The notes under the pieces are model-generated. The model did no database searches and was not told where the DNA came from. It saw nothing but the letters and a program-made list of their open reading frames with translations. 64,000 nt of DNA from Cohnella zeiphila. GTDB taxonomy: Bacteria; Bacillota; Bacilli; Paenibacillales; Paenibacillaceae. This document shows positions 51,244 to 59,696 of this stretch, in pieces. The stretch's first letter is position 1; the number at the start of each line of letters is the position of its first letter. The position numbers and the translations under genes are program-made. The DNA lies in contig NZ_JACJVO010000027.1 in NCBI RefSeq assembly GCF_014212055.1, positions 1 to 64,000 of the forward strand, read 5' to 3'.

Positions 51244-53292
51244 ATGTATTTCGGCACGCAGTATTATCGTCCCCCGTTCCCGGGCTCGGCCGATTGGGAT
51301 CGCGATCTGAAGCTCATCTCGGCTACCGGCTTCAACATCGTGAAGCTCTGGGCGGTCTGGTCGTGGATCGAGCGCAAGCCGGGGGAATTTTACTTTCAAG
51401 ATTTGGATGAACTCATCTGCCGATGCGAGTCGCTGGGGTTAAGCGTCGTCCTCAACCTGGTGCCGGAAGGAGCTCCCTACTGGCTGGAGCGGGAACATCC
51501 GGACGCCTGCTACTGCGGCCACGACGGCAGTCGGCTGCCCTTCAGCGGCGCGGCCAATCTGCCGTCCGGCGGCTGGCCCGGCCTGTGCCGCGACAAGCCG
51601 GAGGTCGAAGCGCTGGCCAACCGGTTCCTCGCCGCCGTCGCCGGCCGCTATGCGGATTCCGCCGCGATCGTCGGCTTCGACGTCTGGAACGAGCCGCACA
51701 TCGATCCGGCCTTCGATTATCCGGACGTGCTGTTCTGCTACTGCGACCATTCGCGCCGGAAATTCGCCGACTGGCTGAAACGGACGTACGGAACGGTGGA
51801 AAAGCTGAACCGCGTCTGGCACCGGGCTTATTCGGAATGGGACGACGCGACGGCGCCGGTCCGATTCGGCACCTACCCGGACATGATCGACTGGCGGCGG
51901 TTCTGGCTGGAGAACCACGCGGATTGGCTCTCGTCCCGCGTTCGAGCCGTGAAGGAAGCGGCGCCGGCGAAGACCGCGATGACGCACGTTCCGTTCAGCG
52001 GCTATCTGGGCCAATGCGGGGAGGGCGGGCTCGGCCAGACGCTGACGGACGAGTTCCTGCTCGCCGGCCGCGTCGAGCACTTCGGCTTGACGAGCTTCCC
52101 CAAATGGCTGATGAACAACGACTTCGTTCAGCACCTGATGCACGTGGAGCTGGTCGCCGCGGCGGCGGACGGCAAGCCGTTCTGGCAGACCGAGCTGCAG
52201 TCCGGCGGCGGGCTGTGGGGCATCGAAGGAAGCCCGGTGGCGACGCCGGAAGAGATCCGGCTCTGGAACTGGAACGCGATCGCCGGAGGCGCGCAAGGCG
52301 TGCTCTACTGGCAGTGGCGGCCGGAGCCGTCCGGGCTCGAATCGCCGGGCTTCGGGCTGACGGCGCTGGACGGCGGGCCGTCGGAGCGGACGGCGGCGGC
52401 GGGCGAGATCGCCCGCAAGCTGCTGCTCGAGCACTGCGGCTTCCATGGCGCAGGCCGCGTGCCCGCGGCGAACGGCATCTACGTGTCGCGGAATGCCGAC
52501 CTGTTCGCCTTCGCCGCGGGCAGAGGCGAGAAGCTGTATGCGCAAGGGCTGTATGGCGCCTATTCGGCTGCCGTCGATGCCGGCATTCCCGTTCGCTTCG
52601 TCCACGGCGATCATCTTCCGCGCGCGCTCGCCGAAGGGCTGAAGGTGCTGTACGTTCCGGTGCCGTTCGCGCTTAGCGCGGAGGAGACGGCCGAGCTGAG
52701 CCGCTTCGCCGCGGGCGGAGGCCGGCTGGTGCTGGAAGCGTGCGCGGGCATGTACGACGAATCGGGAACGATCCGGCCGCGCTCGCTTGTGCATGAGCTG
52801 TTCGGGCTCGAATCGCTGGAACTGTCGATCGCCGAGCGGGTCGAGTGGGAATGGTCGAATCCGCGCGGGGAACGAGAGACGGAAGCCGGGGCGCGCTACC
52901 GCCAGGATCTGACGGGAACGGCCGAAGGCATCGAAGTGATCGGCCATTTCGCCGACGGATGCCCGGCCGCGGGACGGATGGCGTTCGGCTCCGGCGAAGC
53001 CGTATGGGTCGGAACGCTTCCATCGGTCGCTTACGCAAGATTCGGCAAGCCGGAACGCTCTTCGTTCATCGCGCAATGCTTCGAGAACCGGAGCTACGAG
53101 GACATAAATGTGCTTGGGGCCGACGGCAAGCTGATCTACCGACTGTTCGCGACGGCGAATGCCCTGCACCTGGTCGTCGTCAACTACGGAGAGGTTCCCG
53201 CCGCGATCCGGTATCGATGGAAGGGCGGCGAAGAGGAAACAAGGGCCGTCCCTCCCCGGGACGGCGCCGTCTATACCCGGACGATCGGCTGA
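51244..53292 (+). CDS. GH42 beta-galactosidase-like glycoside hydrolase
   Basis: A 682-residue cytoplasmic enzyme. The N-terminal TIM barrel begins YFGTQYYRPPFPGSADWDRD and has the proposed acid/base in FDVWNE150PHID and the nucleophile in FWQTE317LQSG, as in GH42. The trimer-forming domain (~380-600, CARNRFA-like region with FVHGDHLPR) and a small beta domain follow. It hydrolyses imported galactosides (family knowledge). AAGGTTAAGGGGG precedes ATG 51244, 24 bp after the importer. With the four oxidoreductases in the same operon, sugars released here may be their substrates. Confidence 0.9.
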   Translation: MYFGTQYYRPPFPGSADWDRDLKLISATGFNIVKLWAVWSWIERKPGEFYFQDLDELICRCESLGLSVVLNLVPEGAPYWLEREHPDACYCGHDGSRLPFSGAANLPSGGWPGLCRDKPEVEALANRFLAAVAGRYADSAAIVGFDVWNEPHIDPAFDYPDVLFCYCDHSRRKFADWLKRTYGTVEKLNRVWHRAYSEWDDATAPVRFGTYPDMIDWRRFWLENHADWLSSRVRAVKEAAPAKTAMTHVPFSGYLGQCGEGGLGQTLTDEFLLAGRVEHFGLTSFPKWLMNNDFVQHLMHVELVAAAADGKPFWQTELQSGGGLWGIEGSPVATPEEIRLWNWNAIAGGAQGVLYWQWRPEPSGLESPGFGLTALDGGPSERTAAAGEIARKLLLEHCGFHGAGRVPAANGIYVSRNADLFAFAAGRGEKLYAQGLYGAYSAAVDAGIPVRFVHGDHLPRALAEGLKVLYVPVPFALSAEETAELSRFAAGGGRLVLEACAGMYDESGTIRPRSLVHELFGLESLELSIAERVEWEWSNPRGERETEAGARYRQDLTGTAEGIEVIGHFADGCPAAGRMAFGSGEAVWVGTLPSVAYARFGKPERSSFIAQCFENRSYEDINVLGADGKLIYRLFATANALHLVVVNYGEVPAAIRYRWKGGEEETRAVPPRDGAVYTRTIG

Positions 53293-53409
53293 CGCCGCGT
53301 CCCCGGCCGCCGGCATGCGTCCCGAGGGGCGCGTGACGGCGGTCTTTTTTTCCGATTCGGACTTCACCGTTCTGAGCCCCCTCATACCCGAATCGTCCCC
53401 GTGAAGCTT

Positions 53410-53442
53410 CTTCGGCGTTCCTGGCGCCGAAGGCGCTTTTCC
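53410..53442 (+). terminator. Terminator after the GH42 gene
   Basis: CTTCGGCG (53410-53417) and CGCCGAAG (53425-53432) pair perfectly with a 7-nt loop, followed by GCGCTTTTCC. It ends the oxidoreductase operon. Confidence 0.75.
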
Positions 53443-53443
53443 T

Positions 53444-53452
53444 TGCTATAAT
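53444..53452 (+). promoter_or_regulatory. Extended -10 promoter for the membrane AraC gene
   Basis: TGCTATAAT (53444-53452) is an extended -10 (TGNTATAAT) with no good -35, directly after the terminator. AACGTTCG just downstream resembles half of the LacI operator, but this is weak. Confidence 0.5.
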
Positions 53453-53482
53453 AAGTTCCAAACGTTCGGAGAGGATGCATGA

Positions 53483-55834
53483 ATGGTGAGATCCTTGAGC
53501 CTGGCGCGTTTGGGTTCCTTTTCCATCCGTAAAAATACCTATGTCAAGCTGCTGCTGTCTTTTATCCTCCTGAACATCCTGAACATCTCGATCGTCTTCG
53601 GGCTGTACTACTGGAACGCCGATCGGATCATGAAACGGGAGATCGACGAGCTGTCGCACCGGCTGCTGTCGCAAACCCAGAACGTCTCCAACTACGTCTA
53701 TACGTCGGTCATCAAGGGCGGGTACGATCTCTACGGCGACGATACGATATACGCGGCGATGTTCTCGGACGACGAAGTGGACGTGTTCGATCAGCATCTT
53801 CTGTTTACCCGCTTGAACCGTTTTATCCAGGCGAATCCGATCGTTCACTCGATTTACTTGTATAACCGGCAGCTCGATACGGTCATCTCCACCGAATATC
53901 CCAATCTGAGCTTCGCGAATTTCCCGGACAAGGAAATGACGGCGGCGCTCGGCGACTTCCGCTACCGTTCTCCCAGAATTCCGTATTTCCTGCGGAACGC
54001 CATGCCGGGTAAGCCTGCGGGCAGCCCGACGCTTTCGCTCATCATGACGGAACCGTCTTCGGGCTCGGATGAAGTGCAGGGCGCCATGGTCCTCAACATG
54101 GACGACGTCCAGCTTCAGAAGCTGATGACGGAGATGGCGGGCGATCCGACGAATCGGCTTTACCTTCTGCAGAACGACGGGGAATTCATCACGCCGCCCG
54201 ACTCCCCGCTGTTCGCGGACGAGCGCTCCCGGTTCCGCTATTATGGCGATATCGAGAGCAGCGCGGCGTCTGCCGGAACGCTGATCGAGCACGCCGGCGG
54301 CCAGAAATACGTCATATCCTACCAGAGAACAAACCTGGAGAGCACCGGCTTCGTCTATCTCAGCATTTATCCGTATACGACTCTGTTCAAAAGCCTGATC
54401 CATATTCGCAACGTCACGATGCTGAGCAGCGGATTTCTGATCGTCGCCAGCTTGGCGCTGTCGGTGCTGCTGTCGCGGAGAATCTATTTCCCGATCCGCT
54501 CGCTCACCCAGTTCGCCCGCAAGCAATGGAGAGGATCGCCGGCTCCGGAGGACGGGGATCTCGAGACGATCTCCCGCGTCCTTGCCAAGGCGGTCGAGGA
54601 CAACGAATCGCTGGAGCGGCTCTCCTACCGAACCCGGAAGCTGCTGAGAGAACAGTTCCTGCGCAGCTTGCTGCTCGGCTATGAAGAGAGCCGGAGTTCT
54701 TTCCGGACAAGGGTGGCCGAGCACGGAATCGAACTGGTCGCATCCGAGCGGATCCGGGTGGCCATCCTGCGCATCGACCGCTACCGGCAGTTCGAAGAGA
54801 AGTACGACAGCGAGAGCCGGTTCCTGATCCGTTACGCCATGGGCAATATCGTGGAAGAGACGCTCGAAAAGACGCTCCGCGCCCAGTCGGTCGACATCGG
54901 GTCGGATCATATCGCCGTTCTTCTGGACGATTCGTCGACCGGCGAGCAGGAGCTCGGCAGGATGCTGAAGGAAGTTCAGCGCAATGTTCGTTCCTACCTC
55001 CAGCTCGGCGTCACCGTCGGCATCGGCGACCCGGTGGAGTCTTTGGCCGAAGCCTCCTATTCGTACGAAGGGGCGCTTGCCGCCACACATCGCCGCGTCT
55101 TCCGAGGTCCGGGAGCGCTGATCGCCGGAAGCAAGCCGGAGCCTGCCGGGCGAATCGACTATCCGTTCGACAAGGAGAAGGCGATTCTGGACGAGCTTCG
55201 TCTGGGCAGACCGAACAAGCTGAAGGAAGCGGTCGATCGTCTGCTCGGAAGCTTGGAGGACGAGATCGGGCGGGACCCGTTCGCGGTTGCGGCCGAGGTC
55301 GTCCTGAATGTCATGAAAGCCGCTCATGCGCTGCCGGGCCGGGCGCTTCCGCCGTCCGTCTGGAGCTACGGCGATCTGTACGGTCAATTGACCAGGCTGG
55401 AGTCGCGCGAGGAGATCGTCGACTGGATCGGCCGGCAGCTGTTGAAGGAGACGGAGGGCAGCGAAGCAGACGACCGAAAGACCCGAAACGCGGACACGAT
55501 CGCCAAGGGGCTCCAGTATATCGAGGAAAACTATCGGCGAACGGATTTCTCGGTGGCGGACGTGGCGTCGTACCTGCAATATTCGGCGAGCTACGTCAAC
55601 AAGCTGTTCGGCGAGACCATCGGCATGACCGTCCACGAATCGATCAACCGGAAGCGGCTTCTCAAAGCCAAGGAGCTCGTGGAAGGCTCGGACCTTTTGA
55701 TCAGCGACATTGCCGGCTTGTCCGGGTTCAGCTCCAGCAATTATTTCTATTATGTGTTCAAGAAGGAATTCGGACTGACGCCGATCGCCTGCCGAAAGAT
55801 GAGCGGCGAAGCGGGGATCCCGGAGCCGGGTTGA
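53483..55834 (+). CDS. Membrane-bound AraC family regulator (sensor + HTH)
   Basis: A 783-residue one-component regulator. TM1 is at ~22-42 (LLLSFILLNILNISIVFGLY), a large extracellular sensing domain follows (~45-305), TM2 is at ~312-330 (SSGFLIVASLALSVLLSRR), then a HAMP-like and helical linker and the C-terminal AraC HTH (~690-775: VADVASYLQYSASYVNKLFG, ISDIAGLSGFSSSNYFYYVF, LTPIACR). It joins the sensing of YesM and the DNA binding of YesN in one chain. GGAGAGG precedes ATG 53483. It probably activates the importer and secreted enzymes that follow. Confidence 0.92.
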   Translation: MVRSLSLARLGSFSIRKNTYVKLLLSFILLNILNISIVFGLYYWNADRIMKREIDELSHRLLSQTQNVSNYVYTSVIKGGYDLYGDDTIYAAMFSDDEVDVFDQHLLFTRLNRFIQANPIVHSIYLYNRQLDTVISTEYPNLSFANFPDKEMTAALGDFRYRSPRIPYFLRNAMPGKPAGSPTLSLIMTEPSSGSDEVQGAMVLNMDDVQLQKLMTEMAGDPTNRLYLLQNDGEFITPPDSPLFADERSRFRYYGDIESSAASAGTLIEHAGGQKYVISYQRTNLESTGFVYLSIYPYTTLFKSLIHIRNVTMLSSGFLIVASLALSVLLSRRIYFPIRSLTQFARKQWRGSPAPEDGDLETISRVLAKAVEDNESLERLSYRTRKLLREQFLRSLLLGYEESRSSFRTRVAEHGIELVASERIRVAILRIDRYRQFEEKYDSESRFLIRYAMGNIVEETLEKTLRAQSVDIGSDHIAVLLDDSSTGEQELGRMLKEVQRNVRSYLQLGVTVGIGDPVESLAEASYSYEGALAATHRRVFRGPGALIAGSKPEPAGRIDYPFDKEKAILDELRLGRPNKLKEAVDRLLGSLEDEIGRDPFAVAAEVVLNVMKAAHALPGRALPPSVWSYGDLYGQLTRLESREEIVDWIGRQLLKETEGSEADDRKTRNADTIAKGLQYIEENYRRTDFSVADVASYLQYSASYVNKLFGETIGMTVHESINRKRLLKAKELVEGSDLLISDIAGLSGFSSSNYFYYVFKKEFGLTPIACRKMSGEAGIPEPG

Positions 55835-55854
55835 GAAGGCCGTCGTTTCGGCTC

Positions 55855-55889
55855 AGCCGATTTTGCAGACTGCAAAATCGGCTTTTTTT
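55855..55889 (+). terminator. Intrinsic terminator after the membrane regulator
   Basis: AGCCGATTTTGCA (55855-55867) pairs perfectly with TGCAAAATCGGCT (55871-55883) around GAC, followed by TTTTTTT. Confidence 0.92.
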
Positions 55890-55994
55890 ACGTTTTTCTG
55901 AGTCGGAAGCGAATTTTAAAGTATCCTTGGACCGTTTCGCTGTGGCAATATGAGGGACACCGAAACCAATTTTTGACGGAAGGGAGGCGGCCTG

Positions 55995-56942
55995 TTGCGG
56001 CAACCGGTCAGCAAGAAAAGCAACGGCAAAGCGGGTTTCCGCTTCTCGGGAACGGGCGTCCTGTATGCGATGGCGTTACCCGGCATTTTGTTCTTTTTCA
56101 TTTTCAGCTACTTGCCGATGTTCGGCGTCGTCATCGCGTTCAAGGATTACAATTTCGCAGATGGCATCTTCGGCAGCCCGTGGACGGGCTTCAACAACTT
56201 CGAGTTTTTCTTCACGTCGCCCGACCTGTTCCGCGTCACCTACAACACGCTGTTTCTGAACGCGCTGTTCATCGGCTGCGGAACGTTTGTCGCCGTGCTG
56301 ACGGCGATTCTTCTGAGCGAGATTCGCAGCCGGATCGGGGCGAGAATCTTTCAGACATTCATCTTTTTCCCCTACTTTATCTCCTGGATCGTCGTGTCGC
56401 TGTTCCTCGGCACGTTCCTGGCGACGGAGAAGGGGATCATCAACCAGCTGCTGGTCGAATTCGGCTTATCCAGAGTGGAGTTCATGAACCGGCCCGGCCT
56501 GTGGCCCGCCATTCTGGTGCTGGTCTACCTATGGAAAACGACCGGGTACGGCGTCGTCATCTATCTCGCGGCCATCGCCGGGATCAATCCCGAGTATTAC
56601 GAGGCGGCGCGCATCGACGGGGCGAACCGGCTGCAGCAGATTATGCGCATCCTGCTTCCGCAGCTTCGCCCGACCATTCTGGTGCTTCTCATTCTGGCGG
56701 TCGGCCGAATTTTCTACGGCGATTTCGGCATGATCTACGCGCTGGTCGGCGACAACGGGCAGCTGTATCCGACGACGGACGTCATCGATACGTACGTTTT
56801 TCGCTCGATGCGCACGCTCGGCGATATGGGCATGACCTCCGCGGTCGGTCTCTATCAGTCGCTTATGGGCCTCCTCATGGTCGTCGCGGCCAATTGGCTG
56901 TCCAAGAAGCTCAGCGACGAGAACAAAGGCGTGCTGTATTAA
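55995..56942 (+). CDS. ABC importer permease, LplB type
   Basis: A 315-residue six-helix permease. LYAMALPGILFFFIFSYLPM and FGVVIAFKDYNF are typical of LplB proteins; the EAA loop is EAARIDGANRLQQIMRILLP (~residue 200). Start TTG 55995 has GGGAGG 7 nt upstream. A second frame across the gene is out of phase and lacks these motifs. Paralogous to 29310, with the same gene order (permease, permease, lipoprotein) in a different arrangement. Confidence 0.93.
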   Translation: MRQPVSKKSNGKAGFRFSGTGVLYAMALPGILFFFIFSYLPMFGVVIAFKDYNFADGIFGSPWTGFNNFEFFFTSPDLFRVTYNTLFLNALFIGCGTFVAVLTAILLSEIRSRIGARIFQTFIFFPYFISWIVVSLFLGTFLATEKGIINQLLVEFGLSRVEFMNRPGLWPAILVLVYLWKTTGYGVVIYLAAIAGINPEYYEAARIDGANRLQQIMRILLPQLRPTILVLLILAVGRIFYGDFGMIYALVGDNGQLYPTTDVIDTYVFRSMRTLGDMGMTSAVGLYQSLMGLLMVVAANWLSKKLSDENKGVLY

Positions 56943-56970
56943 GCTTCATTTTTTCGGAAGGAGCGGCTTC

Positions 56971-57849
56971 ATGATCGAGCACAAAACGGCCGGCTACCGG
57001 CTATTCCAAGCGTTCAATTATTTGTTCTTCGTTCTTCTGGGCCTGATCTGTCTCATTCCGTTCCTGATCGTGCTGGGCAGCTCGTTCGAATCGGAGTCGG
57101 TGCTGCGGGAGCGGGGCTTCTCGCTCGTCCCGAGCCACTTCACGCTGCTCTCGTACCGGACGGTGTTCGAGCTGAACACGATTACGCAGTCGTTCCTGGT
57201 GAGCGCGGCCGTCACGGTCATCGGCACCTTCGCGGCGCTGCTCGTCACGGGCTTGCTGGCCTATCCGCTCACGCAGAAGGAGATGAAGCTGCGCGGTCTC
57301 ATTCTCGGCTATGTACTCGTCACGATGCTGTTCAGCGGGGGCCTCGTTCCCTGGTACATCCTCATCACCAAATACTTGCATCTCCAGGATACGCTCTGGG
57401 TGATGATCGTTCCTTATTTGGTCAACCCGTTCAACCTGTTTGTGCTCAAAAGCTTTTTCGAGACGCTGCCGAAGGAAATTATCGAATCGGCGCGCATCGA
57501 CGGGGCGGGACATCTGCGCATCTTCCTCGGCATCGTCGTTCCGCTGTCGACGCCGGGTCTGGCGACCATCGGGCTGTTCTATGCGCTCACCTACTGGAAC
57601 GACTGGTGGCTGTCGCTCAATTTTATTCAATCCGACCGGCTGATGCCCGTCCAGCTGCTGCTCAAGAAGATGATCTCGAACCTGACGTTCATCTCCAGCC
57701 AGGTCGACACGTCCCACTTTATCCAGGTGCCGTCCAACGGCGTGCAGATGGCGACCACGATCGTTTCCATCGGCCCGATCTTCCTCGTCTATCCTTACAT
57801 TCAGAAGTATTTCGTCAAAGGGTTGACGATCGGGAGCGTCAAAGGCTAA
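56971..57849 (+). CDS. ABC importer permease, YtcP/YesQ type
   Basis: A 292-residue six-helix permease, partner of the preceding one. The EAA loop reads ESARIDGAGHLRIFLGIVVP (~residue 170) and the protein ends FVKGLTIGSVKG like other YtcP proteins. AAGGAG precedes ATG 56971, 28 bp after the first permease. No ATPase is encoded nearby. Confidence 0.93.
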   Translation: MIEHKTAGYRLFQAFNYLFFVLLGLICLIPFLIVLGSSFESESVLRERGFSLVPSHFTLLSYRTVFELNTITQSFLVSAAVTVIGTFAALLVTGLLAYPLTQKEMKLRGLILGYVLVTMLFSGGLVPWYILITKYLHLQDTLWVMIVPYLVNPFNLFVLKSFFETLPKEIIESARIDGAGHLRIFLGIVVPLSTPGLATIGLFYALTYWNDWWLSLNFIQSDRLMPVQLLLKKMISNLTFISSQVDTSHFIQVPSNGVQMATTIVSIGPIFLVYPYIQKYFVKGLTIGSVKG

Positions 57850-57905
57850 ATCGGGCTATCGGCCGTTTATCGGTCTAGCATATAAAAATCAGGAGGGTTC
57901 ACGAA

Positions 57906-59531
57906 ATGAAAAGAAACAGGAAAGCACTCCTGCCGCTGATGCTGACCGCCGCGCTGGCGCTGGGCGGCTGCTCGGGAAGCGGCAACAACAGCAACAACGG
58001 CGGAAGCTCGCAGCAGCCGGCTTCGCCGTCAGCCTCGGCGCCAGCATCAAGCTCCGGCGCGTCTGCAAGCGCTTCCCCCTCGGCATCGCCGTCGTCCGCC
58101 AAGCTGGACCCGGTCAAGCTGAAGCTCATTCTGCCCGGAGACAAACCCCAGCACTACGACGAAGTCATGAAGGTTCTGAACCAGAAGCTGCAGGACCGGA
58201 TCCAGGCGAGCCTGGACATTCAGTACATTCCGTGGGACAGCTACAAGGATCAAATTCTGGTCAAGCTGGCCGCAGGGGAGAACTTCGACTTCTACTACGA
58301 CGGCTGGTGGCAAAATTACGCCCAAGTGCTGGCCAAGGGAGGGGCGTTGGACATTACCGGCCTCATCCAGAAGTACGCGCCGGATCTGTACAACGGGCTG
58401 ACCGCCGATTACGTGAACTCGAACAAGTACATGGGGAAGATCTACGGCATTCCGGTGCCGGGCCCGCTGGAATATCCGCAGGGCTACAACTTCCGCTCCG
58501 ACATCGCGCAGAAGTACGGCTACGGCGCGGACAATCTGAAGACGCTGTCCGACGCGGAGGCGTTCATGACCAAGGCGCTGGCCGGCGAGAAGGGCAAGGT
58601 CGGGCTTCGCTACAACGGCGAATACGCCGGCGATTACCAGGTGCTGGCGTTCCTCGGCACGCAGCGGGAATTTATCCCGAGCAACGACTTCAATTCCCCC
58701 GGCATGCTGCTGAACAACGAGCCGAAGGTCATCGATCAGTTCGAGTCGCAGCCGTACAAGGACTTCCTGAAGCTGAAGCAGCGCTGGTGGAACGAGGGGC
58801 TCATCGACAAGGACTCGCTGTTCAGCAAGTCGTCGGTGACGACGGACGCCAACACCGACACGACCGCGCTCAGCAGCTTCGGCAATCCGCCGGAAGGCTG
58901 GCTCGGCGACCGCTCCGTATCGCTGTCCCAGATCGAGCCGGGCGCCAGCGTCGACTTCGTCACGATGGAAGGCGACGGCTTCAAGATGGTCAGCTCGTTC
59001 AAGGCAGGCAACTTCACGGTACTTTCGCCCGAATCGAAAAACCCGGAGCGCGTGCTCATGTTCCTCAATCTGATCTATACCGACAAGGGGATTCGCGATC
59101 TTTACCTCTATGGAATCGAGAACCAGGACTTTATCGCGGTCGGAGACAATCAGTTCAAATACCCGGACGGCCTGGATGCGACCAAGGCGTTCGGCAACCA
59201 ATGGTGGATGGTAACGCCGTGGGCGAATGCGAGAATTTCGGCGAACGCGACCGAGACGGACAAGAAGTTCATCTCGTATCTGTCCGACCCGGCCAACTTC
59301 CAGAAGTCGGTCATTTCCGGCTTCGATTTCAACCCGGATGCCGTGAAGTCGGAGATCTCCAAGGTCAGCGCGGTGGTCGGAGAATACCGCAAGGTGCTGG
59401 AGAGCGGGTCCAGCTCGGACTCGCAGCTGGAAGCGAAATATAACGAATTTATCGATAAGCTCAAGAAGGCGGGCGTCGACAAGATCATCGCCGAGAAGCA
59501 GCGCCAGATCGACGCGTTTCTGCAAAAATAA
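57906..59531 (+). CDS. Extracellular sugar-binding lipoprotein (LipO/LplA type)
   Basis: A 541-residue lipoprotein. The lipobox is L-G-G-C22, the tether is very rich in Ser/Gly/Asn (~25-75), and the mature part has the LplA-like YAQVLAKGGALDITGLIQKY, YGIPVPGPLEYPQGYNFRSD and a long C-terminal helical part. GGAGGG precedes ATG 57906. It is the binding component for the two permeases just upstream; the sugar is unknown, perhaps fucose- or galactose-containing, as the downstream enzyme is GH95-like (inferred). Confidence 0.92.
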   Translation: MKRNRKALLPLMLTAALALGGCSGSGNNSNNGGSSQQPASPSASAPASSSGASASASPSASPSSAKLDPVKLKLILPGDKPQHYDEVMKVLNQKLQDRIQASLDIQYIPWDSYKDQILVKLAAGENFDFYYDGWWQNYAQVLAKGGALDITGLIQKYAPDLYNGLTADYVNSNKYMGKIYGIPVPGPLEYPQGYNFRSDIAQKYGYGADNLKTLSDAEAFMTKALAGEKGKVGLRYNGEYAGDYQVLAFLGTQREFIPSNDFNSPGMLLNNEPKVIDQFESQPYKDFLKLKQRWWNEGLIDKDSLFSKSSVTTDANTDTTALSSFGNPPEGWLGDRSVSLSQIEPGASVDFVTMEGDGFKMVSSFKAGNFTVLSPESKNPERVLMFLNLIYTDKGIRDLYLYGIENQDFIAVGDNQFKYPDGLDATKAFGNQWWMVTPWANARISANATETDKKFISYLSDPANFQKSVISGFDFNPDAVKSEISKVSAVVGEYRKVLESGSSSDSQLEAKYNEFIDKLKKAGVDKIIAEKQRQIDAFLQK

Positions 59532-59532
59532 C

Positions 59533-59568
59533 CGCGCCGGCGGAAGGGGCGCGCCGTTTGCCGGCGCG
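59533..59568 (+). other. Intercistronic hairpin after the binding-protein gene
   Basis: CGCGCCGGC (59533-59541) pairs perfectly with GCCGGCGCG (59560-59568). No T-run follows. It fits the recurrent hairpins that follow the other two lipoprotein genes in the window. Confidence 0.6.
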
Positions 59569-59696
59569 TCTCGGACAGCCGGGCGCCGAAGGAGCGGGTA
59601 TTCTTCCTTCCGGCTTCCGGAAGGAACGATATCATACAAGTTTCAACCCCATTTCAAGCCGACAACCGATCACGGTTGCGGGGAGGAGGCATGGTA

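Noticed and set aside
53461..53470. AACGTTCG before the membrane AraC gene as a LacI operator
   Set aside because: Only a half-site of eight bases; too weak to assign to the LacI regulon.
53180..55636. An 818-codon minus-strand frame opposite the membrane AraC regulator
   Set aside because: Arg/His/Asp-rich shadow without motifs; the plus strand has an AraC domain and two membrane helices.
55973..56974. Out-of-frame 333-codon frame across the LplB-like permease
   Set aside because: It starts before the ribosome site, is Arg-rich and lacks the six helices and EAA loop found in the TTG-started frame.
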